Assembly (NCBI GenBank): GCA_003129525.1
Contig: CP029329.1
Location: forward strand, 208,501 to 272,500
From: Clostridium beijerinckii
GTDB lineage: Bacteria > Bacillota > Clostridia > Clostridiales > Clostridiaceae
Length of the DNA stretch: 64,000 nucleotides
Direction of reading: 5' to 3'
The first letter of the stretch is position 1, and each line of letters opens with the position of its first letter. Of the stretch, positions 52,935-64,000 are shown one piece after another. The position numbers were made by a program, and so were the translations under genes. The notes under the pieces are model-generated. The model ran no database searches and had not been told where the DNA came from. It saw only the letters and a program-made list of their open reading frames with translations.

Positions 52935-52970
52935 AAAACATAGCACTTATATATGCATGTGCTATGCTTT
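52935..52970 (-). terminator. Terminator after thioredoxin gene
   Basis: AAAACATAGCAC pairs with GTGCTATGCTTT with a 12-base loop, 17 bases after the stop; T run on the minus strand. Confidence 0.8.
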
Positions 52971-52986
52971 TACTTAAAAGAATATT

Positions 52987-53295
52987 TTATAAGTTAGCTT
53001 CAATTGTTTGTTGAATTTTTTCTTTTGGTAAAAATCCTATAAGTTGCTCTACTTTTTGACCATCTTTAAAAATAACCATTGTTGGTACACTTGCAATTTG
53101 AAATTCATTTGCTAAATCTAAACTTTGATCTATATCAACTTTTATAAACTTAGCCTTTCCTTCCATGTCACCTGATAATCCTTCAAGTACTGGGGCTAAC
53201 ATCTTACAAGGTCCACACCAAGTTGCAAAGAAATCTACAACTGTAATTCCACTTTCTATTTCACTTTTAAATTCATTGCTATCTACTATTTTCAT
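52987..53295 (-). CDS. trxA: Thioredoxin
   Basis: Thiol-disulfide reductant with active site FFATWCGPCKMLAP (WCGPC at about residues 27-31) and cis-proline block IASVPTMVIF. 102 aa, normal. Its reductase-like partner lies downstream, with the gpx remnant between. A strong terminator follows, so trxA is now probably transcribed alone. GGAGGAAT precedes the ATG. Confidence 0.96.
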   Translation of the reverse strand: MKIVDSNEFKSEIESGITVVDFFATWCGPCKMLAPVLEGLSGDMEGKAKFIKVDIDQSLDLANEFQIASVPTMVIFKDGQKVEQLIGFLPKEKIQQTIEANL

Positions 53296-53529
53296 ATTTT
53301 ATTCCTCCGTTTTCCTATAATTAAAATAATCTTTATTAAACTTGCTTTCTACTAACTATTTTAAGCTTTTTCTATATAAGTATACATCTATTTATACTAA
53401 GTTTATCAAAATTAAATTTAGTTCAACCTATTTATATTCCTATTGTACTTTGTATGATATTTATTGTCAATATCTTTTATAATTGTTTTTATACCTAGTT
53501 AATGTTACTTTAAAATTAACCTTAAATGG

Positions 53530-54297
53530 TTATTTAATGATAATTTTAAACTCATCAAGACTTATCTTATATTCAGTAAGCATCTCTATAACAGTATCTC
53601 TAAAAGAATTTTGAGTTGATTTTTTTCCTATTGGTTTTATTTCTTTAATGTCCTTATTGCTATTCTTGTTTTCTCTATATTGTTTTGTTAAAACTTCTGC
53701 TGTTTTTACAAGTAAATCATTCCAATCTTCAACCATTACTTCATTATGATCTAATTTAAATGCTTTAGGTTCTTTTAGTGAAAAATCTTTGTATACTTCT
53801 ATTTCATCTTTGTTAATTATTTTATTACTGAAATCTTTATTTTTTTTTTCTACATCTTTTTCTATAATTTCAATTTTAGGTTCTTTATTTATTTGATTCA
53901 GTTTATTTTCTTCATTCCGCATGTTCTTTTCATACTCATCCTTCATCCATTTTATATATTCGCTTATATTTTGAACAATATCATATATGGCTATGGATGC
54001 ATTTCTATGAGCTTTACTAAGTTTGAAATCTCTATCCTTTTTGACAATTTCACTTGATTTATCCTCAATATTATCTATTGTATTTTCTAATATGCCTGCC
54101 AAATTATTCAGACCATCTTGAATTTTAACGGACATTGATGGAAAATATTCAATCACATAATCAATTGTCTCTACATCAAATAGCGATAAATTTTTTTTCT
54201 TAGAAACATTCTTTTTAACGTCTTTGGTTTCATTTCTAATTTCATTAATTACGTTTACCTCTTTTTGTTCAATTTCATCTTTTTTAAAGAATCCCAT
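53530..54297 (-). CDS. Unrecognised charged coiled-coil protein, 255 aa
   Basis: I do not recognise the family. No signal peptide or membrane helix. The protein is Lys/Glu/Asn-rich, with a helical region (about 45-140, DYVIEYFPSMSVKIQDGLNNLAGILENTIDNIEDKSSEIVKK), a long charged linker, and a C-terminal helical piece (EVMVEDWNDLLVKTAEVLTKQY, RDTVIEMLTEYKISLDEFKIII). The end suggests a small folded domain. It is monocistronic between trxA and the EFR1 gene and has a weak ribosome site. Confidence 0.6.
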   Translation of the reverse strand: MGFFKKDEIEQKEVNVINEIRNETKDVKKNVSKKKNLSLFDVETIDYVIEYFPSMSVKIQDGLNNLAGILENTIDNIEDKSSEIVKKDRDFKLSKAHRNASIAIYDIVQNISEYIKWMKDEYEKNMRNEENKLNQINKEPKIEIIEKDVEKKNKDFSNKIINKDEIEVYKDFSLKEPKAFKLDHNEVMVEDWNDLLVKTAEVLTKQYRENKNSNKDIKEIKPIGKKSTQNSFRDTVIEMLTEYKISLDEFKIIIK

Positions 54298-54428
54298 TTT
54301 TCACAACCCCATTTCATACATATTTCTATATTATATATTACCATATTATTACATATAAGTTTATTAATTCTATGAAATATTTTATTTTTAATGAAATAAA
54401 ACACCAAAATTAATACTATCAAATAAAT

Positions 54429-54465
54429 AATAGAGGATATTTCAATTACGAAATACCCTCTATTT
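54429..54465 (-). terminator. Terminator after EFR1 gene
   Basis: ATAGAGG-ATATTTC pairs with GAAAT-ACCCTCTAT over a six-base loop, overlapping the stop codon region of the minus-strand gene. Confidence 0.7.
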
Positions 54466-55223
54466 TAAAATAATTCTTCTCTCTTTATATATGGATTTAA
54501 GTATCTATTTTTTTTAATAGTAGATTTTCCAATATTTATTGCTTCTTTAGGGCATATATTTATACATGCCATACAATCTGTGCATTGTCCAGACCATTTT
54601 GGTTTATTATTTTCCATTATAATATTGTCTACCGGACAAACTTTTTCACACATATTGCATCCAATGCACTTATCATTTACATTAAAGTTTTTATCTTTGT
54701 TCTTATAATAATCCTTCCACATTTTATATCCTAAATTGCCAATTCCACCTTTAAAATCTTGTATCTTGCTCTCTTTTCTCTTAATGGATTCTATAAAATC
54801 TAATAATTTGCTTTCATTTTCTTTTATTGCATCCTTAGCTCTTTTTTCTGTAGGGTTTTTACCTGCTCTTATATAATTTGAAATATATTTTATAGTACAA
54901 TAATTACTTATTTTAAGTTTGTTAAGTAATAATTTATTAATCTGGCTGAAGCTTAAATCAGCTCCACCTCCACCAGTAACACCTATTGCAAAAACATATG
55001 CATCCTCATTTATTTTTAACTTTGAAATAAATTCATTAACTACGATTGGTAATCCTCCACAATGAATAGGATATATAAATCCAATCATATCTTCACTAAC
55101 ATTAACTTTATTTTCTTTTAATGCTTTGTTCATAGAAATTAATTCACAATCTTTAAATTCATCTCTTATTGTTTTTGCAACATACAATGAATTTCCTGTT
55201 GCTGAATTATAAAATATTTTCAT
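54465..55223 (-). CDS. EFR1-type flavodoxin/ferredoxin protein
   Basis: Fusion of an N-terminal flavodoxin-like FMN domain (MKIFYNSATGNSLYVAKTI, MIGFIYPIHCGG) and a C-terminal ferredoxin with two 4Fe-4S motifs (CIGCNMCEKVCPVDNI, CTDCMACINICPKEAI). This architecture, named EFR1 in family databases, is common in clostridia; it presumably moves electrons between ferredoxins and flavins. 252 aa. Monocistronic with terminator. No dedicated partner is visible. Confidence 0.9.
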   Translation of the reverse strand: MKIFYNSATGNSLYVAKTIRDEFKDCELISMNKALKENKVNVSEDMIGFIYPIHCGGLPIVVNEFISKLKINEDAYVFAIGVTGGGGADLSFSQINKLLLNKLKISNYCTIKYISNYIRAGKNPTEKRAKDAIKENESKLLDFIESIKRKESKIQDFKGGIGNLGYKMWKDYYKNKDKNFNVNDKCIGCNMCEKVCPVDNIIMENNKPKWSGQCTDCMACINICPKEAINIGKSTIKKNRYLNPYIKREELF

Positions 55224-55266
55224 TTTCGATTTACCCCTCTTATTATATTACTTAAATTATCTATTA

Positions 55267-55366
55267 TATATATGTTGTAATATGGATTCTTAATGCAACT
55301 TAGGTTCTTACAACCTATTTTTAATATTCACTGTTTTAATGAAGATAATTTTTTACAACATATATA
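55267..55366. repeat. Inverted repeat in the spacer upstream of EFR1
   Basis: TATATATGTTGTAA (55267-55280) and TTACAACATATATA (55353-55366) are perfect complements 72 bases apart, with a further TTACAACC between them. The element has no ORF and lies between pepF and the EFR1 gene. Confidence 0.45.
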
Positions 55367-55399
55367 TTAACTACATCCTTTGTAATAAAATTCTCTGTA

Positions 55400-57175
55400 T
55401 TATTTGTTACTAAGTTCTATAAATTCATTAATATCTTCTTCAATAGTCTTTAAAGAATTTCTCCAAAATCCCTTATCATTTATATCTATTCCCATAACTT
55501 TTGCTACATCTGCTATTTTATTTTTCCCTGTAATTGAAAGCAATTTTTCATACTCCTTGGCAAAAGCCTGACCTTTCTTAAGGTATTCAGCATATAATCC
55601 TTTTGCAAAAAGTAATCCAAATGCATATGGGAAATTATAATAATTATACTCTGCATCATAGTAATGAGGCTTCCAAGTCCACATATATGGATGTAAGAAA
55701 TTAGGATCTAAACCATCTCCATAAGCTTCTCTTTGAGCATTTAACATAAGTTCTTTTATTTCTTCAACATTTAAAGAACTTTCTTTTCTTGCTTCAAAAA
55801 ATGACTTTTCAAATAAGAATCTAGAATATATATCAACAATTACTTGGGTACAATCACTAATTTCAGTTTCAAGAATAGCTAATGCTTCATCTTTAGTTGC
55901 ATCTTTAATTGCAGCTTTCTTAATTATTGTTTCGCAAAAAGTGGATGCTGTTTCTGCTATTGGCATTGGATAATCTGAATTTAATGTAGTTTCATCATTT
56001 AAACATTCTCCATGAAAACCATGGCCTAATTCGTGAGCAAGGGTTACTACATCACCAAAATTATCTCCATAATTTAATAATATTCTGCTTTCCCCAATAA
56101 AATGTAAATTTTCACAGAAAGCTCCACCTACTTTACCGTCTCTAGGTTGAACATCTATCCAATTGTTATTTATAGCTTTACTCGCGAAATCACCTAGATG
56201 ATCACTAAATGTTCTAAAATTCTTTTCCACAAACTTAGTACCGTCTTCATATGAAAATTTCATATCAGCTTCACAAACTGGTGCATATAAATCATAGAAT
56301 GGCAAACCATTTTTATGTCCGAGCATTTCTCCCTTTCTTCTTAAATATTTTCTAAATACAGGGAGACTTTCTTTCATAGCCGAAAACATTGCTTCTAATG
56401 ATTCTTCATTCATTCTTGAATCTATAAGTGTCTTATCTAAAGGCGAATTATATCCTCTAAAATCACAAACAGTTAAAACTTCACCTTTTATAGCATTTAG
56501 AGCTGCGGCTACGCCTTCTTCTACCTTTTTATAAGATTTTATTTCTGCTTCATAAGCTGTCTTTCTTACCTTTGCATCCTTATCATAAGCCATATTTAAA
56601 ACTATAGTTAAAGGTACTTCTTTAATTTCATTATCTTCTTCAATCTCTACCTTTAATGTTGAAATTAAATTATCCTTTAATTTAATCCAAGCATTTGAAC
56701 CCGTATTCTTCATATTAGCTATTATATTTTCTTCTTTATCACTAAGCAAATACTTACTTTGCTCAATTATAGACTTTAATATAAACTCGTGTTCTTTAAG
56801 CAATTGAGATTTATTTATAGTGTCATCTATATTTTCTATCTTACTAATGTACCTTTCAAGTTTAACGGAACTCTCTACTAAATTTGTTAATTTCTTTTCT
56901 AAAATATCTGAATATTTTAATGCTTCTTTATCTTTTGTATTTACACTTAAGCTAAGATTTATGAAAATACTAAGTTTACTAGATAAGTCTGTGATTGTTG
57001 TAAATTTATTTATATACTCTTCTAAGTTCTTAACTAAATTTTCTTTATCTTTCACTATATCGGTCGCCCATATATTGATATTTTCTATAGCCTCAGTAAG
57101 ATTTTCTAAATCATTCTTAAATTCATAGCTATCAAATGATGGGTATACTTCTTTTAGACTCCAATTTAATTCCAT
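55400..57175 (-). CDS. pepF: Oligoendopeptidase F
   Basis: Cytosolic M3B zinc peptidase that cuts short peptides. The zinc motif TLAHELGHGFHGE is intact, with the third ligand in IAETASTFCETI. The N-terminal M3 fold is complete; 591 aa is standard. GAGGAGG precedes the ATG. Monocistronic. Substrates would be oligopeptides of about 7-17 residues, based on the family. Confidence 0.95.
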   Translation of the reverse strand: MELNWSLKEVYPSFDSYEFKNDLENLTEAIENINIWATDIVKDKENLVKNLEEYINKFTTITDLSSKLSIFINLSLSVNTKDKEALKYSDILEKKLTNLVESSVKLERYISKIENIDDTINKSQLLKEHEFILKSIIEQSKYLLSDKEENIIANMKNTGSNAWIKLKDNLISTLKVEIEEDNEIKEVPLTIVLNMAYDKDAKVRKTAYEAEIKSYKKVEEGVAAALNAIKGEVLTVCDFRGYNSPLDKTLIDSRMNEESLEAMFSAMKESLPVFRKYLRRKGEMLGHKNGLPFYDLYAPVCEADMKFSYEDGTKFVEKNFRTFSDHLGDFASKAINNNWIDVQPRDGKVGGAFCENLHFIGESRILLNYGDNFGDVVTLAHELGHGFHGECLNDETTLNSDYPMPIAETASTFCETIIKKAAIKDATKDEALAILETEISDCTQVIVDIYSRFLFEKSFFEARKESSLNVEEIKELMLNAQREAYGDGLDPNFLHPYMWTWKPHYYDAEYNYYNFPYAFGLLFAKGLYAEYLKKGQAFAKEYEKLLSITGKNKIADVAKVMGIDINDKGFWRNSLKTIEEDINEFIELSNK

Positions 57176-57277
57176 TCTAGTTCCTCCTCGTATAATGTTT
57201 AAATTATATTATTTTTCTTTTAGAATATAATTAGTATTATATTCTAAAATTACAAGTTATAAAACACTTTGACTTCT

Positions 57278-57320
57278 ATATATTAATTTACTATAAAAAT
57301 TTTATAATAAATTAATATAT
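57278..57320. promoter_or_regulatory. AT-only inverted repeat between pepF and kinase-like gene
   Basis: ATATATTAATTTA (57278-57290) and TAAATTAATATAT (57308-57320) pair perfectly across 17 bases. It may be a hairpin or an operator; with only A/T pairs its significance is low. Confidence 0.35.
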
Positions 57321-57441
57321 TTGTTGTAAAAATTAAAAATACTCATTATTCCTAACAATTAATTAAATGATTTTAATTATTCAGTAGAATCTTAGTGCAT
57401 ATATTCATATAATATTTAAAACAATATTTTAAAGTGATATT

Positions 57442-58020
57442 ATGAGATACATTTTAGATATAAAAGAATGTAAACTATTAGGTAAAGGTGGTGAAGGTAG
57501 TGTATATCTAACACCTGAAGGTTTTGCTTTAAAAATATTTTCTAAAGCAAAAAATGCTAAAGCTGAAGCTGAAATTTTGGAGAAAGCTAAAGATAGTAGA
57601 TTCTTTCCAAATGTTATTTTTCTAGCAGATAATATGATGTTGCGAGAATATGTAGCTGGTGAAAATCTTTATGAATTTCTAAATAACAATAGTTTATCTT
57701 ATAATTTATCAATAGAACTTATTGAACTTGTTGAAGATTTTAAAAGATTACAATTCACACGAATCAATATACGAAATGCTCATATATTTGTTAATGAAAA
57801 TGAAAAAATTCAAATTATTGATCCTAGAAAAACTTACAGCAAAAATACACCTTATCCTATAGCTATTATTAGTATTCTTGTTAAATTAAATTTATTTGAT
57901 GATTTCTTAAAAAATCTTATAGACTACAAGCCGGAATTACTGCAATATTGGATTGATGGATATGAGTATTTTAAAAAGATGTCAAAAAAAACAATACGTA
58001 TCAATATGTATGCATGTTAA
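57442..58020 (+). CDS. Atypical small protein-kinase-like protein
   Basis: A compact 192-residue kinase fold. The Gly-rich loop LLGKGGEGSVYLT and the ATP lysine (FALKIF, K33 approximately) are present, as is the metal-binding aspartate in IQIIDPRKT (DFG position). The catalytic loop reads INIRNAHIFVN where HxD-x4-N is expected; the aspartate seems replaced. It may be a pseudokinase, or an atypical RIO/LPS-type kinase. The ribosome site (AAAGTGAT) is weak. Single gene, with a hairpin terminator downstream; no substrate is suggested by its neighbours. Confidence 0.7.
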   Translation: MRYILDIKECKLLGKGGEGSVYLTPEGFALKIFSKAKNAKAEAEILEKAKDSRFFPNVIFLADNMMLREYVAGENLYEFLNNNSLSYNLSIELIELVEDFKRLQFTRINIRNAHIFVNENEKIQIIDPRKTYSKNTPYPIAIISILVKLNLFDDFLKNLIDYKPELLQYWIDGYEYFKKMSKKTIRINMYAC

Positions 58021-58078
58021 AAAGTTTATATTTTACAAATTTTATATTACCTATGTTCCTTAAAACCTTTTTTAGAAT

Positions 58079-58120
58079 AAACCTCAAACATTGTGTAATT
58101 TACAAATAAGTTTGAGGTTT
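58079..58120 (+). terminator. Terminator after kinase-like gene
   Basis: AAACCTCAAAC pairs with GTTTGAGGTTT over a 20-base loop, 58 bases after the stop, followed by TTTATATTTATA. Confidence 0.7.
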
Positions 58121-58205
58121 TATATTTATATATTCACTTTATTTTTAGACAGATCTTTTTTATATTTAATAATAGCTATTTTAAACATTTTTATCCACAA
58201 AAAAA

Positions 58206-58433
58206 CTATATGTTAATCAATAGTTGTGTATTACTTACCATATGAAGGCAAATTATATTGGGTTTAATTCCTTGATCTAATAATTCATCTACACTTAATT
58301 GTGAGTGCGTTGTACTTGCTGGATGAATTACTAATGACTTAACATCAGCTACATTTGCAAGTAATAAGAATATTTCTAATTTATCAATAAATTCTTGTGC
58401 TTCTTTTTCTCCACCTTTAATTTTATTGATTTA
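58206..58433 (-). pseudogene. C-terminal remnant of O-acetylhomoserine sulfhydrylase (metY)
   Basis: An open frame on the minus strand encodes KIKGGEKEAQEFIDKLEIF, LLANVADVKSLVIHPASTTH, SQLSVDELLDQGIKPNII, which is the C-terminal part of MetY-type PLP enzymes, then diverges and stops (58206-58208). There is no start and no N-terminal or PLP-lysine part; the piece begins at the stop codon of the amidohydrolase gene. About 70 codons of an original 425 remain. Confidence 0.82.
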
Positions 58434-60177
58434 AATAGACTAATTCCCCATTAAAATACGTTTGAACAACATTAATATCATGTATATCTAATGGTTGTAC
58501 TGTAAATATATTTTTATCTAATACTATAAAATCAGCTTTTTTTCCAATTTCTAAACTGCCTACTTCTTTTTCCTTACCTAGTACATAAGCTGCATTTATT
58601 GTAAATATTTTAATAGCTTCTATTATTGATATTCTCTCACTAGGGTTTAACCTATATCGTACATCATTTAAATCTACTCTTTCAGGATACCTTGAAGGAA
58701 TAAAATCATATAAGTTTCGTATTACAGCACATTCAATAGCATTTAATGGATTAGGATCTTCAGGAACCTCATGGTCTGAAGATCCTGCTGTAACAATCCC
58801 TTCATCAATTAATGACTTAACTGGATATTCTCTGTGTGCTCTTTCTTCTCCTATTGCTTGTACTTCATTTTTGCTAGAGTTTACATTCTTATGAAACCAA
58901 AATGGTTGTATTATAGCATTTATATTTAAAAGTTTCATTCTTCGTTTATAATATTTAGTTATTAAGTCTACATGAATTAATGAATTTCTATGATTATGAT
59001 TTATATTATTATTATTAATAGAATACTCTATTCCATCAATTGCTAATTTACAGGCAAAATCTCCTACAGCATGAATGCAAACATTAAAATCTAATCTATT
59101 TGCCATAGCAATTGCCTCTTTAAATTCAACTATATCCCACCTAAAAATTCCATTAACTTTAGTACTTTTTTCATCTATGTTTTCATATTGCTTAAATAAG
59201 TGAGCTGTTTCCATTTCTATAATCCCATCTGCAAAAAGCTTAGTTATTGCTACATCTAATAAGTCTGTTTTATATATTATTCTATTTCTCTTTAATTGAT
59301 GTATTTGTTCATATATAGTTTTTTTGCATACATCATAGGGCATAATAGTAATCCCATATATTACTTTTAATTTAAGCTTATTAGTTATCTCTAGCCTTCT
59401 ATAAAGTTCCAATGGCATTTCTAATTCTTCCTCATTAATTTGGCCTATTGTTGTTATTCCATATGAATGTAAAATACTTTGATATTTTATAAATCTACTT
59501 AAGTATTCCTTATCTTTATAGTTCTGAACATTATTTATGTTAACCAATCTTATAGCATTTTCTTTTAATATACCCCATAATTCACCTTGTTCATCTAATT
59601 CTATTTTGCCTCCAATTGGAGTTTTTGTATCTTTAGTTATTTTGAAATATTCAAATGCTTTATTATTTAACCATAAGGCATGACCATCACAATCCTTTAA
59701 TACTATTGGTTTATTAGTTCGTATCTTTTCAAGCCACTTTTTATTTGGTCCTTTAAACATTTCAATATATCTATTTAAATCATTTTCTTCTCCCTCAAAA
59801 TCAGAGCTTTTCCATCCTACTCCATAAATTATCTCTTCTTCTGGATGAGAATCAACATAACTTTGAATCAATTTTAGATATTGCCGAGGATTACCTGCAT
59901 CAAATAAAGACAATCCATCTCTTTTTATCATCATTCTTTCTGGTATGTGACAATGAGCATCTATAAACCCTGGCAACACTATCCTGAATTTCAAATCAAC
60001 AATTTCTGTTTTATCAGTAAAATAGTTTCTTACTTCTTCATTGCTTCCTAAAGCTACTATCTTTCCCTCCTTAATAGCCATTGACTCATGAACACTATTC
60101 CTATCATCAATACTATATATAACTCCATTAACAAAAATCTTATCAGCATAACTAGAAGACTTTTTATTTAATTTCAC
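58423..60177 (-). CDS. YtcJ-like amidohydrolase
   Basis: Metal-dependent amidohydrolase of the YtcJ/exoenzyme-regulator AepA type. HxH motif in GFIDAHCHIPE, further ligands in NVCIHAVGDFACKLAIDG, HVDLITKYY and AGSSDHEVPEDPNPL. 584 aa, typical. It starts at GTG 60177 with GGGGG nine bases upstream. Substrate unknown; it could act on amides or N-acyl compounds. Its stop sits at the edge of the metY remnant, so the gene may have been inserted or joined by deletion. Confidence 0.88.
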   Translation of the reverse strand: MKLNKKSSSYADKIFVNGVIYSIDDRNSVHESMAIKEGKIVALGSNEEVRNYFTDKTEIVDLKFRIVLPGFIDAHCHIPERMMIKRDGLSLFDAGNPRQYLKLIQSYVDSHPEEEIIYGVGWKSSDFEGEENDLNRYIEMFKGPNKKWLEKIRTNKPIVLKDCDGHALWLNNKAFEYFKITKDTKTPIGGKIELDEQGELWGILKENAIRLVNINNVQNYKDKEYLSRFIKYQSILHSYGITTIGQINEEELEMPLELYRRLEITNKLKLKVIYGITIMPYDVCKKTIYEQIHQLKRNRIIYKTDLLDVAITKLFADGIIEMETAHLFKQYENIDEKSTKVNGIFRWDIVEFKEAIAMANRLDFNVCIHAVGDFACKLAIDGIEYSINNNNINHNHRNSLIHVDLITKYYKRRMKLLNINAIIQPFWFHKNVNSSKNEVQAIGEERAHREYPVKSLIDEGIVTAGSSDHEVPEDPNPLNAIECAVIRNLYDFIPSRYPERVDLNDVRYRLNPSERISIIEAIKIFTINAAYVLGKEKEVGSLEIGKKADFIVLDKNIFTVQPLDIHDINVVQTYFNGELVYLNQ

Positions 60178-60283
60178 TCTTCAGTTCCCCCACTCTTATT
60201 TAACAATAAATTAGAAATCTCCTTAATTTATATTCATAAAATTTAAATTCATGAAATTATTTCTATTATTATCCATTGTTTTT

Positions 60284-60328
60284 TAATATATATTTAAATT
60301 ATTAACTTTATTAATTTAAATATATATT
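60284..60328. promoter_or_regulatory. 17-bp perfect inverted repeat between amidohydrolase and bcp
   Basis: AATATATATTTAAATTA and TAATTTAAATATATATT are exact complements ten bases apart (60285-60301 and 60312-60328), 76 bases before the bcp ATG. Purely A/T, so it may be a hairpin, a weak terminator or an operator for the divergent genes. Confidence 0.35.
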
Positions 60329-60403
60329 GTAATCTATCTTTACAAATATTAAATATTGATAGATAATAATTAGTAATATGATTTATATATTAGGAGGTAT
60401 GAT

Positions 60404-60868
60404 ATGGAAACTTTAATTTTAGAAGAAGGACTAAGAGCCCCAAATTTTACTTTAATAGGCTCTGATAAAAAAGAACATACTTTAAGTGATTATTTAAATA
60501 AAAAAGTAATTTTATATTTTTATCCAAAGGATAATACAGCTGCTTGCTCACAAGAAGCTCAAGATTTTAAAAATTCAATGAAGGAATTTAATGAAAAAGA
60601 CACTATAATTATAGGTATAAGTAGAGACTCTATTAAATCTCATGATAAATTTATTGCTAAATATGATTTGCCTTTTCTTTTACTTTCTGACGAAGAAGAA
60701 GCAGTTTGTAATCTTTATGGAGTATTAAAAGAAAAAACTATGTTTGGAAAGAAATATCTTGGAATTGAAAGAAGCACATTTGTAATAAATGAAGAAGGAC
60801 TTATCACAAATATCTATAGAAAAGTAAAGGTTTCTGGACATGTTGAAACTTTAAAATGTTTAATATAG
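60404..60868 (+). CDS. bcp: Thioredoxin-dependent peroxiredoxin (Bcp/PrxQ type)
   Basis: Thiol peroxidase reducing peroxides via thioredoxin. The active-site region reads YFYPKDNTAACSQEAQDF; the peroxidatic cysteine is there (C49 approximately) but PGCT has become AACS. ISRDSIKSHDKFIAKYDLPFLLLSDEE and GIERSTFVINEEG are typical. 154 aa. AGGAGG precedes the ATG. It may substitute for the lost GPx. Confidence 0.94.
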   Translation: METLILEEGLRAPNFTLIGSDKKEHTLSDYLNKKVILYFYPKDNTAACSQEAQDFKNSMKEFNEKDTIIIGISRDSIKSHDKFIAKYDLPFLLLSDEEEAVCNLYGVLKEKTMFGKKYLGIERSTFVINEEGLITNIYRKVKVSGHVETLKCLI

Positions 60869-60889
60869 TTATATATTCTTTATTTTCTA

Positions 60890-60922
60890 AATAAGAAACC
60901 ATCTGCCTGTTAGTGGTTTTCT
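60890..60922 (+). terminator. Probable terminator after bcp
   Basis: AAGAAACCA pairs imperfectly with TGGTTTTCTT, 25 bases after the stop and followed by a T/A-rich stretch. Confidence 0.5.
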
Positions 60923-60931
60923 TTATACAAC

Positions 60932-60963
60932 AAAAAAAGATAGTTATAATAACTATCTTTTTT
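60932..60963 (-). terminator. rRNA operon terminator
   Basis: AAAAAAGATAGTTA/TAACTATCTTTTTT with a three-base loop, immediately downstream of 5S on the minus strand. Confidence 0.88.
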
Positions 60964-60968
60964 ACTTA

Positions 60969-61085
60969 ACCTCGCAACGTCCTGCTCTGCCACACAGTCA
61001 CCCGTGCAGTACCATCGGCGCTATAGACCTTAACTGTCCTGTTCGGAATGGGAAGGAGTGTTACCTCTATGCCATCGTCACGAGA
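60969..61085 (-). rRNA. rrf: 5S ribosomal RNA
   Basis: On the minus strand it reads CTCGTGACGATGGCATAGAG then GGTAACACTCCTTCCCATTC, CGAACAGGACAGTTAAGGTC and the closing GCAGAGCAGGACGTTGCGAG. This is a full 5S with complementary ends (CGTGACG region and CGTTGCG). It is the last gene of the operon; 23S is 208 bases upstream of it. Confidence 0.96.
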
Positions 61086-61293
61086 TGCATAATTTACAGA
61101 AATCTTCGATTTCGTGTAAATTAGCACACCAACGAACGCATGTGAGTTAGTGTTTCCTTAGAAAAAACAACCCAAATCTATCGTTTATACTATTTTACAT
61201 GAATCAAATTACTGTAATTACTTAATTGAAAAAACTATGTTCTTTCAAAATTGCATATAGATATTAATGTATATTTTACAACTTGATTATATA

Positions 61294-64000
<2,707 letters not shown>

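Overview
The window is low-GC Firmicute chromosome and looks like Clostridium sensu stricto, probably near C. beijerinckii. The evidence is AT-rich spacers, strong GGAGG ribosome sites, a sporulation gene (yunB), an anaerobic sulfite reductase operon, hydroxylamine reductase (hcp), an EFR1-type flavodoxin/ferredoxin and clostridial-type 23S/5S rRNA. The species is an inference; the clostridial assignment is firm. There is no prophage, CRISPR array or intact transposase gene.

Layout. 1-15 kb: a MocR-type regulator with a perfect 18-bp inverted repeat at its promoter, a nucleotidyltransferase, an HflX GTPase carrying an N-terminal JAMM-like domain, a hypoxanthine phosphoribosyltransferase, YunB, a class A penicillin-binding protein, a PepSY-like protein, nucleoside-diphosphate kinase, acylphosphatase, a PHP phosphatase and a Cof-type HAD phosphatase. 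14.4-25.6 kb: two long hairpin elements, TspO, a tandem pair of membrane histidine kinases without a response regulator, a tandem pair of YhgE/Pip proteins and tRNA-Leu(GAG). 25.7-38.5 kb: mostly housekeeping genes, namely lytic transglycosylase-coaE-polA, an M29 aminopeptidase, trpS with a small partner, a universal stress protein, an Fe-S protein and the NAD operon nadA-nadB-nadC. 38.7-43.6 kb: a soluble PocR-domain chemotaxis receptor, a GntR-ABC operon behind a perfect palindromic operator, and an Nramp metal transporter.

43.8-53.3 kb is a nitrogen/sulfur redox block: hcp, the FNT channel-asrA-asrB-asrC sulfite reductase operon, two Crp/Fnr regulators, a MarR regulator, a thioredoxin reductase-like protein and thioredoxin. 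A decayed glutathione peroxidase lies between the last two. A GTAAC-N4-GTTAC palindrome sits near -41 of a plausible hcp promoter, which fits control by a Crp/Fnr (HcpR-type) protein. 53.5-60.9 kb: a coiled-coil unknown, EFR1, PepF, an atypical kinase-like protein, a metY C-terminal remnant, a YtcJ-like amidohydrolase and a Bcp peroxiredoxin. The window ends in an rRNA operon on the minus strand (5S complete, 23S missing its 5' end).

The least explained content is non-coding. At least four families of dispersed, self-complementary repeats fill the spacers: (1) a multi-hairpin repeat ending near GGATGCTAGCTATCGG, present at six places; (2) 290-340-bp near-full-length hairpins at 14.47-14.81 and 15.01-15.30 kb that share an internal segment, with a shortened relative at 35.3 kb; (3) hairpins with AT-rich ends near 13.5, 26.4 and 30 kb; (4) elements bounded by CAATTGTCAAT-like ends at 6.1 and 27.1 kb. 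They may be MITE-like elements or structured RNAs. No function can be read from the sequence alone.
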